A DNA stretch of 64,000 nt from Syntrophomonas wolfei subsp. methylbutyratica (GCF_001570625.1 NZ_BBQT01000021.1:1-64000), one strand, 5' to 3'. Shown: positions 1 to 6,205, counted from the stretch's first letter. Translations and numbers: made by a program. Notes: generated by a model not told the origin, from the sequence alone.

Positions 1-505
1 AATAGAGATTCATTTCATCGAGTTGCCTAAACTAAAGCAAGAAATAGCGAGTTATACCAACCCGTTGGATAGATGGGTGGTATTTTTGAAAGGAGGATGG
101 GATATGGAACTTATTGACAGGTTGGCTGAAGAAGATCCCGCCATCGGGAAAGCGAAACGGGTGTTGGAGCAAATGGCTTCCAATCCCAGGGAAAGAGAAC
201 TCTACGAACTCAGACGAAAAGCCATATTAGACAGAAATTCAGCCCTTTACGAAGCAAAGATGGAAGGTATAGCAGAAGGCAAAGCAGAAGGCAAAGTGGA
301 AGGCAAAGTGGAAGGCATAGCAGAAGGCATAGCAGAAGGCCAGGCCAGCTTACTGCTGCGACAGTTGAAAAAGAAGTTTGGATATTTGCCGGTTGAAATG
401 GAAAACAGGGTGATGTCTATGCCGGTGGAAAAACTGCAGGAATTGGCGGAAGCAATATTTGATCTGGAGACGATAGACGATGTCAATAGTTTCATAAGCA
501 AATAG
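1..505 (+). CDS. Rpn family nuclease, copy A (5' end outside window)
   Basis: This is the C-terminal part of an Rpn-type recombination-promoting nuclease; the reading frame is already open at base 2, so the start and the PD-(D/E)XK nuclease core lie upstream of the window. Bases 1-340 are almost identical to 2500-2859 of copy C, so the missing half probably resembles that gene. Visible parts are a helical linker, seven tandem four-residue units of the form xxEG (257-340, for example KMEG, IAEG, KVEG), and a C-terminal DUF4351-type module (341-502). Rpn proteins are DNA endonucleases linked to RecA-independent recombination and phage defence. A strong internal ribosome binding site lies at 89-96 (see the 104-505 entry). 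Family assignment is firm; activity cannot be judged from this fragment. Confidence 0.85.
   Translation, partial: IEIHFIELPKLKQEIASYTNPLDRWVVFLKGGWDMELIDRLAEEDPAIGKAKRVLEQMASNPRERELYELRRKAILDRNSALYEAKMEGIAEGKAEGKVEGKVEGIAEGIAEGQASLLLRQLKKKFGYLPVEMENRVMSMPVEKLQELAEAIFDLETIDDVNSFISK
104..505 (+). CDS. Predicted intragenic short Rpn product (RpnS-like), copy A
   Basis: Inside copy A, a consensus Shine-Dalgarno AAAGGAGG (89-96) is followed after 7 nt by an in-frame ATG (104-106), an ideal initiation site in a place where the main frame only needs codons for L-K-G-G-W-D-M. Initiation there would give a 133-residue protein lacking the nuclease core but keeping the linker, the xxEG repeats and DUF4351. 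Some enterobacterial rpn genes are known to encode such a short C-terminal protein (RpnS) from an internal start, and it inhibits the toxic full-length nuclease. The same arrangement occurs in copies B and C. Function is inferred by analogy; the ribosome binding site and frame are seen directly. Confidence 0.55.
   Translation: MELIDRLAEEDPAIGKAKRVLEQMASNPRERELYELRRKAILDRNSALYEAKMEGIAEGKAEGKVEGKVEGIAEGIAEGQASLLLRQLKKKFGYLPVEMENRVMSMPVEKLQELAEAIFDLETIDDVNSFISK
257..340 (+). repeat. Seven 12-nt tandem units coding xxEG (copy A)
   Basis: Seven 12-nt in-frame units encode KMEG, IAEG, KAEG, KVEG, KVEG, IAEG and IAEG. Copy C has nine such units (2752-2859) and copy B five (1474-1533). The differing counts between near-identical flanks point to slippage or unequal recombination. 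The repeats probably form an extended helical or coiled linker between the nuclease part and DUF4351. Confidence 0.85.
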
Positions 506-750
506 TGGGACAAGGGGACAGGTCCGCTGTCCCGCACTGTCCAATTGTCCACCAAAGCCGAGAAATGAGCTAAGTAAAGGTTAAATAAGTCTGGGGTCTG
601 GCTCCGGACTTGTTGTCTTTTTTTAAATAGCTATTTACGATAAGATAAAACTATCGAGACTAACCCCGGAACTGAATTTCAAACAATTGTTCTATTTTAT
701 ATGGATAAAAATGATAAGCTATGATACAATTCACCATAGGAACAAATGTT
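341..750 (+). repeat. Shared 3' module of the Rpn array, unit 1
   Basis: About 410 bp covering the DUF4351-coding end of copy A plus its downstream region. It is nearly identical to 1534-1943 and, over its first ~342 bp, to 2860-3201. It contains an inverted repeat GGGACAG/CTGTCCC (515-521 with 527-533) just after the stop codon and then a terminator. Near-identity across both coding and non-coding parts indicates recent duplication or gene conversion. Confidence 0.85.
587..624 (+). terminator. Rho-independent terminator after Rpn copy A
   Basis: A 10-bp stem (587-596 with 602-611, including two G-T pairs) with a five-base loop is followed within six bases by a T-rich tract. The same structure follows the other two Rpn copies. 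Confidence 0.7.
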
Positions 751-873
751 TGACAAATAGGAGGATACAAGTGTAAAGGGGTGGGGGGTTAGTTGTTGCC
801 GGGTAGTACCCATAGCAGTATTCACTTACCCGGAGAAACGGAATGAACCGGACCGGTTTAAGCTATCAAGTTC
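625..873 (+). other. Intergenic scar between Rpn copies A and B
   Basis: No intact gene. A possible promoter (TGGATA near 702, 17 nt, then TACAAT) is followed by a GGAGG-type ribosome binding site near 760 and a GTG that is immediately closed by TAA at about 775. After that, 800-864 is a displaced copy of 1063-1127 from inside copy B, joined directly to mid-gene Rpn sequence. This looks like the remains of the original 5' end of copy B, destroyed by a deletion/duplication event. Confidence 0.5.
800..864 (+). repeat. Displaced 65-bp fragment of Rpn copy B
   Basis: These 65 bases match 1063-1127 within copy B with about three differences (offset 263). The fragment sits directly upstream of the truncated copy B frame and is out of its normal context, marking a recombination junction. 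Confidence 0.8.
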
Positions 874-1698
874 TTGCAGCAGGAAATGTTTACGGATGTC
901 ACAAGGGGCGATAAACACAGGATAGACATCCTGGTGGAGACCAGGCTCAAAGGAGAAAGCGGAATAGTTCTGGTGCATGTAGAGAATCAGGCTAGCGCTG
1001 AAAAAGATTTTGCCGAGCGCATGTTTATCTATTTCAGCAGGCTTTATCAGAAGCATCGCTGTCGGGTAGTACCTATAGCAATATTTACTTACCCGGAGAA
1101 ACGGAATGAACCGGACCGGTTTAAGCTGTTGTTCCCGTTTATGCCCGTGTTGGATTTTCATTTTTTAACCCTGGAGCTGAATAAACATAAGTGGCAGGAT
1201 TATATCCAAAGCAATAACCCCGTAGCTGCAGCTCTGCTGAGTAAGATGGGTTATCAGAAGAAAGAACGGGTACAGGTAAAGCTGGAATTTTTGCGGATGT
1301 TGGTCAGGATGGAGCTGGATCCAGCTCGAATGACCCTGCTGACTGGATTTTTCGAGACCTACCTCATCTTAAATGAGGAGGAAGAGAGAAAACTGGAAGA
1401 AGAGATAGGCAAGGTAGATGAAAAGGAGGCCAAGAGAATGATAGAAATAACTACTTCCTGGGAAGAAAAGGGCAGAGTGAAAGGTAGAATGGAAGGTAGA
1501 ATGGAAGGTAGAGTGGAAGGCAAAGCAGAAGGCCAGGCCAGCTTACTGCTGCGACAGTTGAAAAAGAAGTTTGGATATTTGCCGGTTGAAATGGAAAACA
1601 GGGTGATGTCTATGCCGGTGGAAAAACTGCAGGAATTGGCGGAAGCAATATTTGATCTGGAGACGATAGACGATGTCAATAGTTTCATAAGCAAATAG
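874..1698 (+). pseudogene. Rpn family nuclease, copy B, N-terminally truncated
   Basis: The open frame starts in the middle of the Rpn nuclease domain. The residues before it (K-F-L-Q-Q-E-M-F-T-D-V) are typical internal sequence, an in-frame stop lies at 859-861, and the first possible start (TTG 874) has no ribosome binding site. About 40-60 N-terminal residues appear to be missing. The remaining core keeps the catalytic-type D and ExQ pattern (IDILVE then VENQ), followed by helices, five xxEG-like units (1474-1533) and DUF4351. The N-terminal half is only distantly related to copies A and C, but the 3' module is nearly identical, so this gene is a chimera. It probably makes no full nuclease, yet it retains a perfect internal start (1438). 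Confidence 0.75.
1438..1698 (+). CDS. Predicted intragenic short Rpn product (RpnS-like), copy B
   Basis: AAAAGGAGG (1421-1429) precedes an in-frame ATG at 1438 by 8 nt. The product would be 86 residues: a short linker, the xxEG repeats and the DUF4351 module. The upstream coding sequence here is unrelated to that of copies A and C, so this initiation site looks like an independent case of the same arrangement. Since the parent gene has lost its own 5' end, the short frame may be the only expressed product. Inferred role: inhibitor or partner of full-length Rpn. Confidence 0.5.
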   Translation: MIEITTSWEEKGRVKGRMEGRMEGRVEGKAEGQASLLLRQLKKKFGYLPVEMENRVMSMPVEKLQELAEAIFDLETIDDVNSFISK

Positions 1699-1943
1699 TG
1701 GGACAAGGGGACAGGTCCACTGTCCCACACTGTCCAATTGTCCACCAAAGCCGAGAAATGAGCTAAGTATAAGGTTAAATAAGTCTGGGGTCTGACTCCG
1801 GACTTATTTTTTTTAAAAATAGCTATTTACGATAAGATAAAACTATCGAGACTAACCCCGGAACTGAATTCCAAACGGTTGTTCTGTTTTATATGGATAA
1901 AAATGATAAGCTATGATACAATTCACTAAGGAACAAATGTTTG
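1534..1943 (+). repeat. Shared 3' module of the Rpn array, unit 2
   Basis: Nearly identical to 341-750 (coding DUF4351 end, inverted repeat GGGACAG/CTGTCCC with small changes, terminator, AT-rich tail). It differs by a 2-bp insertion near 1770 and a changed T-tract. Its far end joins a 38-bp fragment (1943-1980) that matches 1125-1162, another stranded piece of a copy-B-like gene. Confidence 0.85.
1781..1814 (+). terminator. Rho-independent terminator after Rpn copy B
   Basis: Same 10-bp stem as at 587-611 (1781-1790 with 1796-1805), followed by eight Ts. Confidence 0.7.
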
Positions 1944-1980
1944 CTGATGTTCCCGTTTATGCCCGGGTTGGATTTTCATT
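1943..1980 (+). repeat. Stranded 38-bp Rpn fragment
   Basis: These 38 bases match 1125-1162 of copy B with two or three differences and lie between copies B and C without a reading frame. They suggest that a further copy-B-like gene was once present and mostly lost. The rest of 1981-2031 is AT-rich leader for copy C. Confidence 0.7.
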
Positions 1981-2031
1981 ACCTTGTTAGTAATTAGATA
2001 TCCTATGATAAAATAAGATAATAAGGAAAGG

Positions 2032-3024
2032 GTGCTGATAGATGTGCCAGAGATATTAGACCCTAAGGTAGACCTGGCTTTTAAGAAAGTATTTGGCTCC
2101 CAGGAAAATAAAAGCATCTTACTCAGTTTTCTTAATGCAGTGTTAAACTGGACCGCAGAGCAAAAGATTGCAGACGTAAAAATCCTGAACCCTTACCTTG
2201 AACCGGAGAATATTGATGATAGTGTGGGCATACTGGATATCAAACTGCAATTAGAAAACGATGACCTGGTGGATGTAGAAATGCAGATTGGCAACCTGGG
2301 CAACATGGAGAGACGCAGCAGCTATTATGCCTGTCGCATGTTTGGCGACCAGAACATAAGCAGCGGAAGATATCAAGACCTTAACCGGGTAATCGCCATA
2401 AACATATTGGATTTTACCAGGATAAAACTTACTAAACGTTATCACACAATATTCAGGTTGCGAGAAACACAGGAGAATATAGACCTGACTGATGCAATAG
2501 AGATTCATTTCATCGAGTTGCCTAAACTAAAGCAAGAAATAGCGAGTTATACCAACCCGTTGGATAGATGGGTGGTATTTTTGAAAGGAGGATGGGATAT
2601 GGAACTTATTGACAGGTTGGCTAAAGAAGATCCCGCCATCGGGAAAGCGAAACGGGTGTTGGAACAAATGGCTTCCAATCCCAGGGAAAGAGAACTCTAC
2701 GAACTCAGACGAAAAGCCATATTAGACAGAAATTCAGCCCTTTACGAAGCAAAGATGGAAGGCATAGCTGAAGGCAAAGCGGAAGGTAAAGTGGAAGGCA
2801 AAGTGGAAGGTATAGCTGAAGGCAAGGCAGAAGGTAAAGCAGAAGGCAAAGTGGAAGGCCAGGCCAGCTTACTGCTGCGACAGTTGAAAAAGAAGTTTGG
2901 ATATTTGCCGGTTGAAATGGAAAACAGGGTGATGTCTATGCCGGAGGAAAAGCTGCAGGAACTGGCGGAAGCAATATTTGATCTGGAGACGATAGATGAT
3001 GTCAATAGTTTCATAAGCAAATAG
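2032..3024 (+). CDS. Rpn family recombination-promoting nuclease, copy C (complete)
   Basis: Complete 330-residue Rpn/PD-(D/E)XK nuclease. The start is GTG 2032, preceded by AAGGAAAGG. The N-terminus (DPKVDLAFKKVFG) and the catalytic pattern D69 ... E83-M-Q85 (D and ExQ) are intact. Next come a helical region, nine xxEG units (2752-2859) and the DUF4351 module. Rpn enzymes cut DNA and promote horizontal-DNA recombination; several act against phage. A Shine-Dalgarno and in-frame ATG inside the gene (2584-2601) predict a short inhibitor from the same mRNA. The 3' module and terminator are shared with copies A and B. The family is clear; the exact substrate is unknown. Confidence 0.88.
   Translation: MLIDVPEILDPKVDLAFKKVFGSQENKSILLSFLNAVLNWTAEQKIADVKILNPYLEPENIDDSVGILDIKLQLENDDLVDVEMQIGNLGNMERRSSYYACRMFGDQNISSGRYQDLNRVIAINILDFTRIKLTKRYHTIFRLRETQENIDLTDAIEIHFIELPKLKQEIASYTNPLDRWVVFLKGGWDMELIDRLAKEDPAIGKAKRVLEQMASNPRERELYELRRKAILDRNSALYEAKMEGIAEGKAEGKVEGKVEGIAEGKAEGKAEGKVEGQASLLLRQLKKKFGYLPVEMENRVMSMPEEKLQELAEAIFDLETIDDVNSFISK
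2599..3024 (+). CDS. Predicted intragenic short Rpn product (RpnS-like), copy C
   Basis: AAAGGAGG (2584-2591) lies 7 nt upstream of the in-frame ATG 2599. The product would be 141 residues without the catalytic D and ExQ residues, beginning MELIDRL. This is the same site as in copy A. In this intact gene the arrangement gives a plausible toxin/antitoxin pair encoded in one frame: full-length nuclease and C-terminal inhibitor. The inhibition itself is inferred from known Rpn/RpnS pairs. Confidence 0.55.
   Translation: MELIDRLAKEDPAIGKAKRVLEQMASNPRERELYELRRKAILDRNSALYEAKMEGIAEGKAEGKVEGKVEGIAEGKAEGKAEGKVEGQASLLLRQLKKKFGYLPVEMENRVMSMPEEKLQELAEAIFDLETIDDVNSFISK
2752..2859 (+). repeat. Nine 12-nt tandem units coding xxEG (copy C)
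   Basis: Nine in-frame 12-nt units (KMEG, IAEG, KAEG, KVEG, KVEG, IAEG, KAEG, KAEG, KVEG), two more than in copy A although the flanks are nearly identical. This is a length-variable linker inside the Rpn gene. Confidence 0.85.
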
Positions 3025-3201
3025 TGGGACAAGGGGACAGGTCCGCTGTCCCGCACTGTCCAATTGTCCACCAAAGCCGAGAAATGAGCTAAGTAAAGGT
3101 TAAATAAGTCTGGGGTCTGGCTCCGGACTTATTGTCTTTTTTTAAATAGCTATTTACGATAAGATAAAACTATCGAGACTAACCCCGGAACTGAATTCCA
3201 A
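2860..3201 (+). repeat. Shared 3' module of the Rpn array, unit 3
   Basis: Matches units 1 and 2 up to about 3201, then breaks abruptly into a tyrosine-recombinase gene fragment on the other strand. It is about 70 bp shorter than the other two units, so the break marks a recombination endpoint. Confidence 0.85.
3106..3143 (+). terminator. Rho-independent terminator after Rpn copy C
   Basis: Same stem as the other copies (3106-3115 with 3121-3130) followed by a T-rich run at 3136-3143. Confidence 0.7.
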
Positions 3202-3545
3202 GGTGCGGAAGTCCGTTCTGCCGGTTTAAATCCACCTGGCTGATTAACAATGCTACGCCCTCGGTTTTAAGATAAGAAATTTCTTTTTGCGGCGTTTTCT
3301 TGACTGGAATACCAAGTATCCTTTGATATTCATGTAGATGTTCAGGAAATTCGTACATAAGGAAGCGGATGAAGCTGTTTAAGGCTGCCTGTCGCTGGTT
3401 CCTTGTTGACACGCCGTTTGACCGGATTTCCTTAAGCCAGTTTAGATAAGAAACTATATTTTCGTAAGTGAGATCGGATATATCCACCCTATCAGCTGTT
3501 TTATTTCCAGCTCTATCATAGCGAATTTGGAGGATTGTGGTAAAT
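3200..3545 (-). pseudogene. Fragment of a tyrosine recombinase/integrase (N-terminal SAM-like domain)
   Basis: The minus-strand frame reads like the N-terminal core-binding domain of XerC/Tn554-type integrases: the pattern VSTRNQRQAALNSFIRF and the following IPVKK element are typical of that family. The catalytic domain (R-H-R-Y) is missing; the frame is cut at about 3201 by the Rpn repeat, which supplies the last few residues and the stop. Upstream the frame continues past the GTG (3487) to about 3545 but lacks the usual first residues. So both ends are truncated and it should be inactive. It indicates that a mobile element once sat here. Confidence 0.7.
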
Positions 3546-3723
3546 ACTGTTCATTCTTATTTGTTGTTTTCTGTCCATTTTAGTTTAGCGCTTACAAACG
3601 GTTGAACAATAGCGGAAATGGTGGATAAATACCGAGCTGAAAGGCTATGTTTACTTCTTATTTGACCAAGGGATAGATGGCTTTTTAATGTAATTGTTAA
3701 ATCTTAAGGCAGAAGTATGAAAC

Positions 3724-3750
3724 GCTGGGGCAATAGCCCCCGCTTTTTTT
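3724..3750 (+). terminator. Hairpin plus T-tract (orphan terminator)
   Basis: GGGGC (3727-3731), loop AATA, GCCCC (3736-3740), extended by two further pairs after one mismatch, then seven Ts (3744-3750). No intact gene lies upstream on this strand, so it appears to be left over from a lost gene. Confidence 0.6.
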
Positions 3751-3774
3751 AAAAAACACTTGCCAAATTCAACA

Positions 3775-3799
3775 TTATGAGTAAAAATAGTACTCATAA
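3775..3799. repeat. Perfect 9-bp inverted repeat
   Basis: TTATGAGTA (3775-3783) and TACTCATAA (3791-3799) are separated by 7 bp. It lies about 120 bp upstream of the relB promoter. It could be a protein binding site or an element end; the sequence does not decide. Confidence 0.45.
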
Positions 3800-3920
3800 A
3801 TACATAATACTATGAAAAGGCACAAGAGGGTAGGACAACGGGGATGAAGCCGGCAATCATGAGGACAAAGCCGATGGCAAATGGAACAGAAACATAACAT
3901 TGCCAAAAGAATACAATGTA

Positions 3921-3949
3921 TTGATGATGTAAACTGATAGTAGTATAAT
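3921..3949 (+). promoter_or_regulatory. Sigma-A promoter of the relB/yafQ pair
   Basis: TTGATG (3921-3926), 17-bp spacer, perfect TATAAT (3944-3949). A GGAG ribosome binding site (about 3960) and the relB ATG (3972) follow within 25 bp, so the leader is very short. RelB-type antitoxins usually repress such promoters; no clear operator is seen. Confidence 0.75.
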
Positions 3950-3971
3950 CAAAGAAAAAGGAGTTGATTAT

Positions 3972-4244
3972 ATGGCTAAAACACCTACGCAAATTAGAAT
4001 AGATGAAGATATAAAAAGACAAGCCGTTGCACTTTTTAGTGATTTAGGACTGGATATTTCTAGCGCAGTTAATATTTTTTTACGGCAGGTTGTTTTGCAT
4101 GGAGGGCTACCCTTTGATGTAAAAATGCCACAGTATAAACAAGAAGTTATTGAAGCTATGAATGAAGCAAGGGAAATAAGTAGAGACACAACAGTTAAAG
4201 GATATACAGATATAGAAGAAATCTTTAGGGAGCTAGATAGTTGA
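3972..4244 (+). CDS. relB: RelB/DinJ family antitoxin
   Basis: A 90-residue protein starting MAKTPTQIRIDEDIK, typical of the ribbon-helix-helix N-terminus of RelB/DinJ antitoxins, which dimerise, bind their own promoter and wrap their C-terminus around the toxin. The segment LGLDISSAVNIFLRQVV matches the DinJ helix pair. The start is ATG 3972 with AAAAAGGAG upstream. The stop overlaps the toxin ATG (TGATG at 4242-4246), so translation is coupled. A strong promoter lies directly upstream. Family assignment is firm; it forms a two-gene operon with the next gene. Confidence 0.9.
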   Translation: MAKTPTQIRIDEDIKRQAVALFSDLGLDISSAVNIFLRQVVLHGGLPFDVKMPQYKQEVIEAMNEAREISRDTTVKGYTDIEEIFRELDS

Positions 4245-4513
4245 TGGAATATCAAGTCAAATGGACATCCAAGTTTAAAAACAGCTATAAATTAGCAAAA
4301 AAGCGAGGACTTGATATTTCACTGTTTAAAAGTGTCATACGTAAATTGCAACATGGAGAGCAATTAGATGAAAGATATCGTGACCATGAATTAAAGGGCG
4401 AGTACAAAGGACTCAGGGAATGTCACATTAAACCGGATTGGCTGCTGATTTATTTAATAGAAGATGAAATGCTAACACTAACTTTAATTGATACAGGGAG
4501 TCGATTTATTTAA
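4244..4513 (+). CDS. yafQ: YafQ/RelE-type mRNA interferase toxin
   Basis: An 89-residue RelE-superfamily toxin of the YafQ subgroup. The pattern FKNSYKLAKKRG near the N-terminus, DHELKGEYKGLRECHI in the middle and the C-terminal LIDTGSR are family hallmarks; the histidines of DHEL and CHI and the lysine/arginine residues correspond to the ribosome-bound mRNA cleavage site. YafQ cuts mRNA in the ribosomal A-site and is neutralised by DinJ. I chose ATG 4244, overlapping the antitoxin stop, over the TTG three bases earlier. The pair looks complete. Confidence 0.9.
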   Translation: MEYQVKWTSKFKNSYKLAKKRGLDISLFKSVIRKLQHGEQLDERYRDHELKGEYKGLRECHIKPDWLLIYLIEDEMLTLTLIDTGSRFI

Positions 4514-4556
4514 TATGTAATAAATCACATTAGAATGAAAAAGGGATAAGAAAGAT

Positions 4557-4677
4557 GGAACCGTCCCCATGTCCCCATCCAAAAAGCGTAAAAAATAAAC
4601 CGAAAGGAAGATAAAGAGGAAGAGACGGCTGAAGAATGAGGAACCCCCCTCACTTCTCACCCCTCACCCCTCACTAA
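4557..4677. repeat. REP-like motif and CCCCTCAC-rich repeats
   Basis: GAACCGTCCCC (about 4559-4569) with a second TGTCCCC resembles short palindromic REP-type sequences common in Clostridia, and 4645-4677 repeats the unit CCCTCAC three to four times. There is no gene. The stretch separates yafQ from the next regulator and may be repeat-mediated junction sequence. Confidence 0.35.
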
Positions 4678-4679
4678 TA

Positions 4680-5216
4680 TTGCTCGAATCATTAATAACA
4701 TCAAAAACCCGTCTGAAACTAATACTGAAATTCTTTCTGAATCCCGAGACCACGGCTCACCTGCGCGGGCTGGCCACGGAATTCGGGGAATCCACCAATG
4801 GCGTCCGCGTGGAGTTGAACCGCCTGACCGAAGCCGGTCTCCTGGAGAGCAAGCAGAAAGGCCGCAGCATTAATTATAGAGTAAACAAGAAGCACACCCT
4901 ATTCCCGGATATACAGAACATAGTCAAGAAGTACCTGGGCATAGATGAAATAGTGGAATCCATCATCAAAGAACTGGGCAATGTCGAAGTAGCCCTTATT
5001 ACCGGCGACTACGCCCAGGGCATCGACTCCGGGCTCATAGACCTGGTACTGGTAGGGGACATAGACAAACCCTACCTCCAACAGCTGGTAGAAAAAGCAG
5101 AAGAACTGATAAACAGGAAAATACGCACCCTGGTGCTGGACCAGGAAGAATTCGCAAAACTTAGAGATAAATTCGAAAAAGAAAAAACCTTACTGTTGTG
5201 GAGAAGTGAGGAGTAA
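4680..5216 (+). CDS. Winged-helix regulator with nucleotidyltransferase-like C-terminal domain
   Basis: A 178-residue protein. Residues about 1-75 form an ArsR/MarR-like winged helix (LRGLATEFGESTNGVRVELNRL is the recognition part). Residues about 95-170 resemble a minimal nucleotidyltransferase fold: the strand pattern VALITGDYAQGIDSGLIDLVLVG has the layout of GSxAxGxxxxxSDIDL but has lost the classic GS and paired aspartates, so it is probably a non-catalytic ligand or partner domain. Proteins of this type often sit at the edge of surface-polysaccharide clusters. The start TTG 4680 fits the family N-terminus (LESLITSKTRLKLI) but has no clear ribosome binding site. It could regulate the cluster that begins at 6534; that is inference from position. 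Confidence 0.65.
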   Translation: MLESLITSKTRLKLILKFFLNPETTAHLRGLATEFGESTNGVRVELNRLTEAGLLESKQKGRSINYRVNKKHTLFPDIQNIVKKYLGIDEIVESIIKELGNVEVALITGDYAQGIDSGLIDLVLVGDIDKPYLQQLVEKAEELINRKIRTLVLDQEEFAKLRDKFEKEKTLLLWRSEE

Positions 5217-5338
5217 GTTGGAGACCATGGGCGATCATGGGTTACGGTTCGAAGGTCCAGCAGGGAGGGTAGATGAAGCAAGATGTAGATTTACCCAACT
5301 ACTCGAATTTTTCGATGAGTTGGAATCCCTGATTTAAG

Positions 5339-5644
5339 GTGCGCCAATGTATTGCGGATACGGATGATGGCAGAATAGAAATAGTGGATGAAGGCACAAC
5401 AATAGAGATTAGGCAGGTAATATTCAAAAGGATAAACACTGGTGGTGAATCGCTGATACCCTCTGAAAGTAGACGAGGTTCCTATCAAGGAATATTTAAA
5501 GATTTTCTAGAGAAATGTGTCAAAAATGAGTTATTTAATTCATTGGCACCAAGAACTGAATTAACAGAAAGAAGATATGAAGGTTTTGAACTTGTTACCA
5601 GGTTTTTTACATACTTAAATAATTATGGAAATCAATATAAATGA
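5339..5644 (+). pseudogene. Fragment of a DUF262 (GmrSD-type) protein
   Basis: The 101-residue frame contains IFKRINTGGESLIPSE and RRGSYQGIF, which match the central conserved segment of DUF262/GmrS proteins (normally 350-600 residues; DNA-binding/NTPase parts of modification-dependent restriction systems). The N-terminal nucleotide-binding part and the C-terminal DUF1524 nuclease are absent. An in-frame TGA lies at 5330-5332, only nine bases before the first usable codon, and no ribosome binding site is present. It is a decayed remnant of a defence gene. Confidence 0.65.
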
Positions 5645-5879
5645 TAACTTTAAAAAGCGTCAAGAGCTTGAAATCCAATATTACAAAGAAAAATGCAGAA
5701 CTGGCTATGTCTAATAGTCTTGATACACCTAATGCATCTATGCAACATTTAGAAGAGCAGACTTAATAAACACAATTTTAATGTAGCCGAATTCGAGTAC
5801 ATTAAAAGTCAAGCGGGATTAAATAGTTTTGTTCATATATCAGGAAATTGAATTAACGAACAAATGATTGAAAATAAAG
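5645..5879. other. Degenerate stretch downstream of DUF262 fragment
   Basis: About 235 bp with short, broken frames (for example a 30-codon frame around 5623-5715). It is probably further decayed DUF262 or neighbouring gene sequence. Nothing recognisable; it ends at the AbrB gene leader. Confidence 0.4.
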
Positions 5880-5885
5880 TATAAT
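5880..5885 (+). promoter_or_regulatory. Candidate -10 box for the AbrB/VapC pair
   Basis: A perfect TATAAT lies 62 bp upstream of the antitoxin ATG. No convincing -35 hexamer is found at 16-18 bp (nearest TTAACG at 5853-5858, 21 bp away), so the promoter call is tentative. Confidence 0.4.
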
Positions 5886-5947
5886 AGACATGGAACTGCA
5901 AGATTAAATTTCAATTACGGAAATATATAGAAAGGCGGTGCGATATT

Positions 5948-6205
5948 ATGATGTCTATTAGAAAAAAAATTGGAAATGATGGAAGTATCGTAATTGAAGA
6001 GGCACTTAAAATAGCAAAAATAAGGCCTGGCGATTGGGTAAAAATTACCCCTACCGATAATAAAATAATAATAAAACTGACAACACATAAAAAACAAAAA
6101 GGGGTAGTTAGAGCAGCAGCAGGGATTTTAAAAGATAGTAATTTAGTTGAAGATATGTTGAGAACTCGGGAGGTAGAGGATGATAGACAGGGAAGTATCA
6201 TATAA
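5948..6205 (+). CDS. AbrB/MazE-type antitoxin
   Basis: An 85-residue protein with an N-terminal swapped-hairpin AbrB/SpoVT fold: IRKKIGNDGSIVIEEALKIAK then IRPGDWVKI is the usual pattern in which a promoter-binding beta-hairpin precedes the toxin-binding tail. The ribosome binding site GAAAGGCGG lies about 8 nt upstream of tandem ATG codons 5948/5951. It overlaps the downstream PIN-domain gene by 26 bp, the usual antitoxin-first order. The antitoxin looks complete, although its partner is truncated. Confidence 0.8.
   Translation: MMSIRKKIGNDGSIVIEEALKIAKIRPGDWVKITPTDNKIIIKLTTHKKQKGVVRAAAGILKDSNLVEDMLRTREVEDDRQGSII

Larger units (their letters stand above)
3546..3920. other. Non-coding stretch between recombinase fragment and relB
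   Basis: About 375 bp without a supportable gene. It holds a hairpin with T-tract (3724-3750), a perfect 9-bp inverted repeat (3775-3799) and AT-rich sequence leading to the relB promoter. It may be debris of the mobile element to its left. Confidence 0.5.

Noticed and set aside
257-340. Short 12-nt tandem repeats as a CRISPR or non-coding satellite
   Set aside because: The units are in frame, lie inside an Rpn gene and encode xxEG; there are no spacers.
247-555. Minus-strand open frames across the Rpn 3' modules (also 1359-1748 and 2742-3074)
   Set aside because: They are antisense shadows of the xxEG repeat and DUF4351 coding sequence, rich in Pro/Ser from repeat complementarity, with no start signals.
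1-3201. Rpn array as a composite transposon
   Set aside because: No terminal inverted repeats or target-site duplications are visible around the three copies, and Rpn proteins are nucleases rather than self-mobilising transposases.
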